Shown here: positions 60,101 through 64,000 of the stretch, piece after piece
Position numbering within the stretch: the first letter of the stretch is position 1
Layout: every line of letters starts with the position of its first letter
Made by a program: the position numbers and the translations under genes
Source of the DNA: an uncultured Flavobacteriaceae bacterium
Lineage (GTDB): Bacteria; Bacteroidota; Bacteroidia; Flavobacteriales; Flavobacteriaceae
Assembly: GCA_947498845.1 (NCBI GenBank)
Contig: CANMLX010000021.1
Location: 1-64,000 of the forward strand
DNA length: 64,000 nt
Reading direction: 5' to 3'
The notes under the pieces: model-generated
What the model was told of the DNA's origin: nothing
Seen by the model: the letters and a program-made list of their open reading frames with translations, nothing else
Databases searched by the model: none

Positions 60101-63100
60101 GCAGATGTACTAAAATATAATGTAAAGCTTCCTGACTTAGATACTAATACAACGTTATTCTGATCTATTGTTACCCAATATGCGCCATCTAATCCTGCTA
60201 TACCAGATCCCGTAATTGTGATATCTGGTTGTGATGCATTAAAATTTTGCGATACATTAGGAAGAAAATCATTATACCAAGAAGGAACACCATTATTAGT
60301 ACTCATAGAAAATTGATATAATCCGTTATTAGCTAAATCCCAATTAATAGTAAAATTAGTTACATTATCTAAATTAGGACCACCGCTTCCAAGAACAAAG
60401 ATATTTTCAAAAGCAGCGTTAATAGATGGTAATGCATTGGAAATAGGTGTTCCAAATTTACAATCATCTCCTCCTCCAATAGGGTCTTCTGGAATTCTAT
60501 TTACTGTAATTGAATTTGATAAGTCATATACGCCGTTTAATGCAGAAACATTATTTCCTGCGATAGCACCTGTAAGTCCGTCTTCAAAACTTAAATGCCA
60601 GATTAAACAAACACCTTCTCCTGCTCCATCAAAGTCCACTTCTTCAGGTGTTGAAGGCAATCCTAAAATATTATTTTGATCATCGGTAACAACCCATTGT
60701 GAGTTTGGTCCAACATTACCAGTTAATGTAACTCCCGATACATTATCTGCATTACCATCTCCAACTGTAAAGGTAAATGGGCCGCCTGAAATTACGCCAC
60801 CATCAACGGTAGGATTAGTAACCACAGGGTTTCTTGTAACGGTAATTGAATTTGATAAGTCATACACCCCATTTAATGCAGAAACATTATTTCCAACAGC
60901 AGCTCCTGTTAATCCATCTTCAAAACTTAAGTGCCAGATTAAACATATACCTATACCAGCACCATCAAAATCTACATCTTCTGGAGAGGCTGGTAATCCT
61001 AAAATATTATTTTGATCATCGGTAACTACCCATTGTGAGTTTGGTCCAACATTTCCAGACAATGTAATTCCAGATACATTATCTGCAATTCCATCACCAA
61101 CTGTAAAGGTAAATGGGCCGCCTGTTAAAACACCACCATCTACAGCAGGTACTGAAGTACCACAATCTGGTGTTGTAGCAGATGTACTAAAATATAGTGT
61201 AAAGCTTCCTGACTTAGATACTAATACAACGTTATTCTGATCTATTGTTACCCAATATGCGCCATCTAATCCTGCTATACCAGATCCCGTAATTGTGATA
61301 TCTGGTTGTGATGCATTAAAATTTTGCGATACATTAGGAAGAAAATCATTATACCAAGAAGGAACACCATTATTAGTACTCATAGAAAATTGATATAATC
61401 CGTTATTAGCTAAATCCCAATTAATAGTAAAATTAGTTACATTATCTAAATTAGGACCACCGCTTCCAAGAACAAAGATATTTTCAAAAGCAGCGTTAAT
61501 AGATGGTAATGCATTGGAAATAGGTGTTCCAAATTTACAATCATCTCCTCCTCCAATAGGGGCTTCTGGAATTCTATTTACTGTAATTGAATTCGATAAG
61601 TCATAGACCCCGTTTAATGCAGAAACATTATTTCCTGCGATAGCACCTGTAAGTCCGTCTTCAAAACTCAAATGCCAGATTAAACAAACACCTTCTCCTG
61701 CTCCATCAAAGTCCACTTCTTCAGGTGTTGAAGGCAATCCTAAAATATTATTTTGATCATCGGTAACAACCCATTGTGAGTTTGGTCCAACATTACCAGT
61801 TAATGTAACTCCCGATACATTATCTGCATTACCATCTCCAACTGTAAAGGTAAATGGGCCGCCTGAAATTACGCCACCATCAACGGTAGGATTAGTAACC
61901 ACAGGGTTTCTTGTAACGGTAATTGAATTTGATAAGTCATACACCCCATTTAATGCAGAAACATTATTTCCAACAGCAGCTCCTGTTAATCCATCTTCAA
62001 AACTTAAGTGCCAGATTAAACATATACCTGTACCAGCACCATCAAAATCTACATCTTCTGGAGAGGCTGGTAATCCTAAAATATTGTTTTGATCATCGGT
62101 AACCACCCATTGTGAGTTTGGCCCAACATTTCCAGACAATGTAATTCCTGATACATTATCGGCAATACCATCATCAACTGTAAAGGTAAATGGGCCGCCA
62201 GAAATGGTTCCTCCATTTACAACAGGCGTTGTTCCATTTGGTTCACTTCCAAATACCAATACACCATTATCATAAACTGGTATATTAGTACTTTCTGTTG
62301 CATTATCACTTAATCCAATAGCAGACCAGTCGTTTGAAGTATCATATGGTACGCCATTTTGAACTCTAATATTAATTTGAGTTTCCGTTCTAAATTGTGG
62401 ATCTCCGATTGGTGAAATAGAAGGAAGGTTAGAAATTTCGGCATAGTATGTACTTCCTCCTGTAGATACTATATTCATAGTTGCGCCACTTGATAATCCA
62501 TTTAATTGGAAATCGTAATCAGCAATTGTATTTCCCGCAGCTATCCCTTCAGCAATATCAAAGTAATACCTATAGCTTAATTTATCTGTAGCTCTTGCGG
62601 GCCATGCTGTTCTATTTTGAACATTTATGCTAATTGTACTTCCAAAGTTATTGTTACTGTTGAATCGAGAAAAAGAGCGAATTTCAGCTCGTGTAGGTGT
62701 ATCTGCTGGTGGGAATGCAGAAAGTGGGTTGCCTCCAAATTCATCATACATACGCGCTAACACACCTGTAAAACAAGCGTTATAATCACATGCTACTTCG
62801 TTTGCTATAAAATCACCTCGATCATCAACAAAAGAATCATCAGGAGAAGAGGGACCTCCTACTAATGCTCCAAATAATGTATGACTAGGAAGATCTGGTC
62901 TATCTCTTAAACTATTCCCCCAAGCACCATGAGCCGATCTATGGTGTGAGTTATTAGCAGGATTATTTCCAAACCCAATCATAAAACTTCTGTTAATAGG
63001 ATTATCACCTAACGCATAGTTTACCTGTCCTACTGCAAAATCATGATACTTTGCCTTGTTAGCAGCAGAAGTTTCTACTTTATCGCTATATACTAGTGCT

Positions 63101-64000
63101 AAAAACGAAGTATTAGCAGCATATCGTAAAGAACCCCACTGTATTAAGTGTGCTTGACCTCCTGGGCTATAGGTAACGCGTTCACCATTTACACCACTCG
63201 TCCAAAAATCTAAATATCGTTCAGCATCTTGTTTGTATTTATCTTTACCTGTAAGTTGTGCAAGTAATACATAAGATCCATATCCTTTATCATCCCAAGA
63301 CATTGTAAATTTATATGCCTTATCTGCACTTTGCCCTTCATTATTTAGGTTATCGTACTCTGCTTCTGCTTTGGTAAGATATTCCTGTTCATTTGTAGCT
63401 CTATATAACCAAGCAGCTCCCCAAACGATTTCGTCTTTATAACTACTAAAAGATCTATAGAATCCTGCTGCATCTGTTATGGAGCTTGAATATTCTCCTC
63501 TAAAATTATCTGCAAAACTATATAATTCTTTTGCATGTCTAACTAATAATGCGCTATATGCTGGATCATCATCTTTTAATAAAATACTCACTGCTGCCAT
63601 AGCTGCAGCAGTCTCTGATGCTAAATCTGACCCTGGATTGGCTGCATCAATTTTATATGCAGGTCTATCCATAATCATAACTTCTGGAGATCCCCAGAAA
63701 GCATGATCTATACCTCCATTTCCTAATTGCCCATAAAATTCATTAGGTGCAGTGTGACACTTAATAAAATAATCTGTAACATATCGAAGGTTTCTTTTTA
63801 AAATATCTAATTGACCACTTCTTCGATAAGCATCTTCGTATTCGAGGGCTCCCCATGCTAATGCTGTAACACTAAATGCCATTGGGAAACCAAATTTAAC
63901 ATGATCTCCAGCATCGTACCATCCGCCTGTAAGGTCTAACCCTACATCGGATCCATCACCTAGAGCTGAATCTGCTCTCCATGATACTCTGTTCCAATCT
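57199..64000 (-). CDS. GH9-CBM3-repeats-GH48 bifunctional cellulase, T9SS-secreted (partial at right edge)
   Basis: The frame is open to the right edge, so the N-terminus is missing; the Met at 63882 is internal. Numbering from it: GH9 (to about 385) with the catalytic aspartates of YDAGDHVKFG at 63904-63915, NNSHHRSAHG, and acid Glu362 in ANEVACDYNACFTG; CBM3 (about 395-550, ending IPVYDNGVLVFG); repeats (about 553-1490) comprising five units of about 105 residues (GPNSQWVVTDDQNNILGLP), two Cys-bracketed modules and one diverged unit; a Gly-rich linker; GH48 (about 1504-2131) with VEAPDHGHESTSE (Glu1553 probable acid), FQRGEQESVYETIPHPSWE and APDADARAVQAMYWAL; sorting domain (2147-2227, VHPNPAS). 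GH9 supplies processive endoglucanase and GH48 reducing-end cellobiohydrolase activity, so one exported chain could degrade crystalline cellulose. Confidence 0.9.
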   Translation of the reverse strand, partial: DWNRVSWRADSALGDGSDVGLDLTGGWYDAGDHVKFGFPMAFSVTALAWGALEYEDAYRRSGQLDILKRNLRYVTDYFIKCHTAPNEFYGQLGNGGIDHAFWGSPEVMIMDRPAYKIDAANPGSDLASETAAAMAAVSILLKDDDPAYSALLVRHAKELYSFADNFRGEYSSSITDAAGFYRSFSSYKDEIVWGAAWLYRATNEQEYLTKAEAEYDNLNNEGQSADKAYKFTMSWDDKGYGSYVLLAQLTGKDKYKQDAERYLDFWTSGVNGERVTYSPGGQAHLIQWGSLRYAANTSFLALVYSDKVETSAANKAKYHDFAVGQVNYALGDNPINRSFMIGFGNNPANNSHHRSAHGAWGNSLRDRPDLPSHTLFGALVGGPSSPDDSFVDDRGDFIANEVACDYNACFTGVLARMYDEFGGNPLSAFPPADTPTRAEIRSFSRFNSNNNFGSTISINVQNRTAWPARATDKLSYRYYFDIAEGIAAGNTIADYDFQLNGLSSGATMNIVSTGGSTYYAEISNLPSISPIGDPQFRTETQINIRVQNGVPYDTSNDWSAIGLSDNATESTNIPVYDNGVLVFGSEPNGTTPVVNGGTISGGPFTFTVDDGIADNVSGITLSGNVGPNSQWVVTDDQNNILGLPASPEDVDFDGAGTGICLIWHLSFEDGLTGAAVGNNVSALNGVYDLSNSITVTRNPVVTNPTVDGGVISGGPFTFTVGDGNADNVSGVTLTGNVGPNSQWVVTDDQNNILGLPSTPEEVDFDGAGEGVCLIWHLSFEDGLTGAIAGNNVSALNGVYDLSNSITVNRIPEAPIGGGDDCKFGTPISNALPSINAAFENIFVLGSGGPNLDNVTNFTINWDLANNGLYQFSMSTNNGVPSWYNDFLPNVSQNFNASQPDITITGSGIAGLDGAYWVTIDQNNVVLVSKSGSFTLYFSTSATTPDCGTSVPAVDGGVLTGGPFTFTVGDGIADNVSGITLSGNVGPNSQWVVTDDQNNILGLPASPEDVDFDGAGIGICLIWHLSFEDGLTGAAVGNNVSALNGVYDLSNSITVTRNPVVTNPTVDGGVISGGPFTFTVGDGNADNVSGVTLTGNVGPNSQWVVTDDQNNILGLPSTPEEVDFDGAGEGVCLIWHLSFEDGLTGAIAGNNVSALNGVYDLSNSITVNRIPEDPIGGGDDCKFGTPISNALPSINAAFENIFVLGSGGPNLDNVTNFTINWDLANNGLYQFSMSTNNGVPSWYNDFLPNVSQNFNASQPDITITGSGIAGLDGAYWVTIDQNNVVLVSKSGSFTLYFSTSATTPDCGTSVPAVDGGVISGGPFTFTVGDGIADNVSGITLSGNVGPNSQWVVTDDQNNILGLPASPEDVDFDGAGIGICLIWHLSFEDGLTGATAGNNVSELNGVYDLSNSITVNRNSVTSTTNGGTVATNTGSTSETTITGDGTADVINFTTTSTSTEAYIYLITDDQGNILVTETDSHDFEGATVGVCRVYGLSYTGTLDVAGKNISANDLSSDEFSVSTNFITVTREDTTTGGGGGGGSSDNAYIDRFIEMRDEFYDPENGYFSADGSPHHSIESLIVEAPDHGHESTSELYSYWLWLEVMHGRITGDWQPLSDVWDRIEEFIIPTNADQPSNAAYNPNSPAAYAPEFPLPTAYPAPLDFNAPTGVDPVSADLTATYGADIYQMHWLLDNDNFYGYGNRGDGVSTPSYINTFQRGEQESVYETIPHPSWEDFSWGGNDGFLPLFTLDANYSQQWRYTSAPDADARAVQAMYWALEYAKEQGVSIGELDLDKATKMGDFLRLGMFDKYFKPLGVQSATSGAGTGYDSAHYLMSWFISWGGSADPASQWAFRISASHCHFGYQNPVAAYALTQVDELKPQSSTGERDWNVSLQRQMEFYTWLQSKEGAIAGGATNSWNGDYSTYPAGKSTFYDMAFDTNPVYEDPGSGTWFGWQAWSMERVAEYYYITNDAMAKNLMDKWASWVKSEVQLIGSDDFQIPATLEWTGEPDTWNPSSPGTNNNLSVTVTDYSRDLGVAASMAKALTYYAAATDKYETLDTEARDLAKEVLDRMWNTYRDDKGVSSPEERGDFARIFEQEVYVPDGYTGVMANGDEIKQGVSFLDIRSGYKNDPDFARLEEAYNNGEAYTQNYHRSWAQIEVALANAEYGFFFGDDGTQSKSQGSKPKMMVGVHPNPASDVINVSILNTSNEVQIRLIDFSGRVVTTKKLENNERSTKLFVQSLPVGLYVLETKAINSNQVSRKKIIIN
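60061..62214. repeat. In-frame tandem duplication of a 1077-bp unit
   Basis: Sequence at 60061 onward recurs 1077 bases (359 codons) later from 61138, and many landmarks (for example ATCTACAGCAGGTACTGAAG at 60061 and 61138; GGTAACTACCC at 59944 and 61021) keep exactly this offset. Long stretches are identical. Each copy encodes two repeat units plus one Cys-bracketed module of the GH9-GH48 protein. Likely a recent duplication. Confidence 0.85.

Noticed and set aside
57199..63882. Methionine at 63882 as the true start of the cellulase
   Set aside because: The frame continues to the window edge and encodes the conserved GH9 YDAGDHVKFG block upstream, so the gene is cut by the edge.

Overview
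The window is AT-rich DNA from a member of the Bacteroidota, most likely a marine polysaccharide-degrading Flavobacteriaceae. Supporting signs are six secreted proteins with a C-terminal T9SS type A sorting domain (SIYPNP/VNPNP-type motif plus a short beta-sandwich), -7 promoter boxes of the Bacteroidetes TAnnTTTG type, two agarase-like GH16 enzymes, and family pairings typical of the group (TPR-histidine kinase with LuxR-type regulator, SpoIIM/RDD/DUF4129/DUF4350/MoxR/DUF58, GbsR/MarR regulator). I saw no rRNA, tRNA, CRISPR array or intact transposase gene.

Layout. 54-7966 (minus): a lipoprotein, then a molybdenum-enzyme block: two-subunit IorAB-like oxidoreductase, XdhC and MocA maturation factors, and an FdhF/YdeP-like oxidoreductase. 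8323-12880 (minus): two GH16 enzymes sharing a nearly identical CBM13/sorting cassette. 13237-16102 (minus): pseudouridine synthase and topoisomerase III. 16638-20957 (plus): a 1439-residue multimodular secreted DUF5060 enzyme. 20958-22004: about 1 kb of nested palindromic repeats. 22005-26191 (minus): acyltransferase, CoA-type Nudix hydrolase, two-component pair. 26280-31263 (plus): secreted proteins, an M36 peptidase and a cyclophilin lipoprotein. 31501-38178: RDD plus the SpoIIM-DUF4129-DUF4350-MoxR-DUF58 cluster, interrupted by repeats. 38631-47654: OxyR, an Asp-rich lipoprotein with a carbohydrate-binding-like domain, a probable LAS-type metallopeptidase, a pseudo-M48 protein, DUF6000, M20 peptidase and a Crp/Fnr regulator. 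47764-53565 (plus): an eleven-gene run led by a GbsR/MarR regulator and ending with a sigma factor and a small zinc-finger anti-sigma-like protein; three copies of one palindrome precede its first three genes. 53545-64000 (minus): UbiA-like membrane protein, GH5 cellulase, and a very large GH9-CBM3-repeat-GH48 cellulase that runs off the right edge.

The most striking content is the cellulase pair at the right end. One polypeptide joins GH9, CBM3, about 950 residues of repeats, GH48 and a T9SS signal, an arrangement reminiscent of Caldicellulosiruptor CelA but built on a Bacteroidetes secretion tail. It shares with the adjacent GH5 enzyme a Cys-bracketed module of about 127 residues that I do not recognise and that may be a cellulose-binding module. 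Second in interest are the GbsR operator family with a leaderless-type promoter, and a nested palindromic mobile element whose 8-bp target duplication is proven by an empty site inside the same window.
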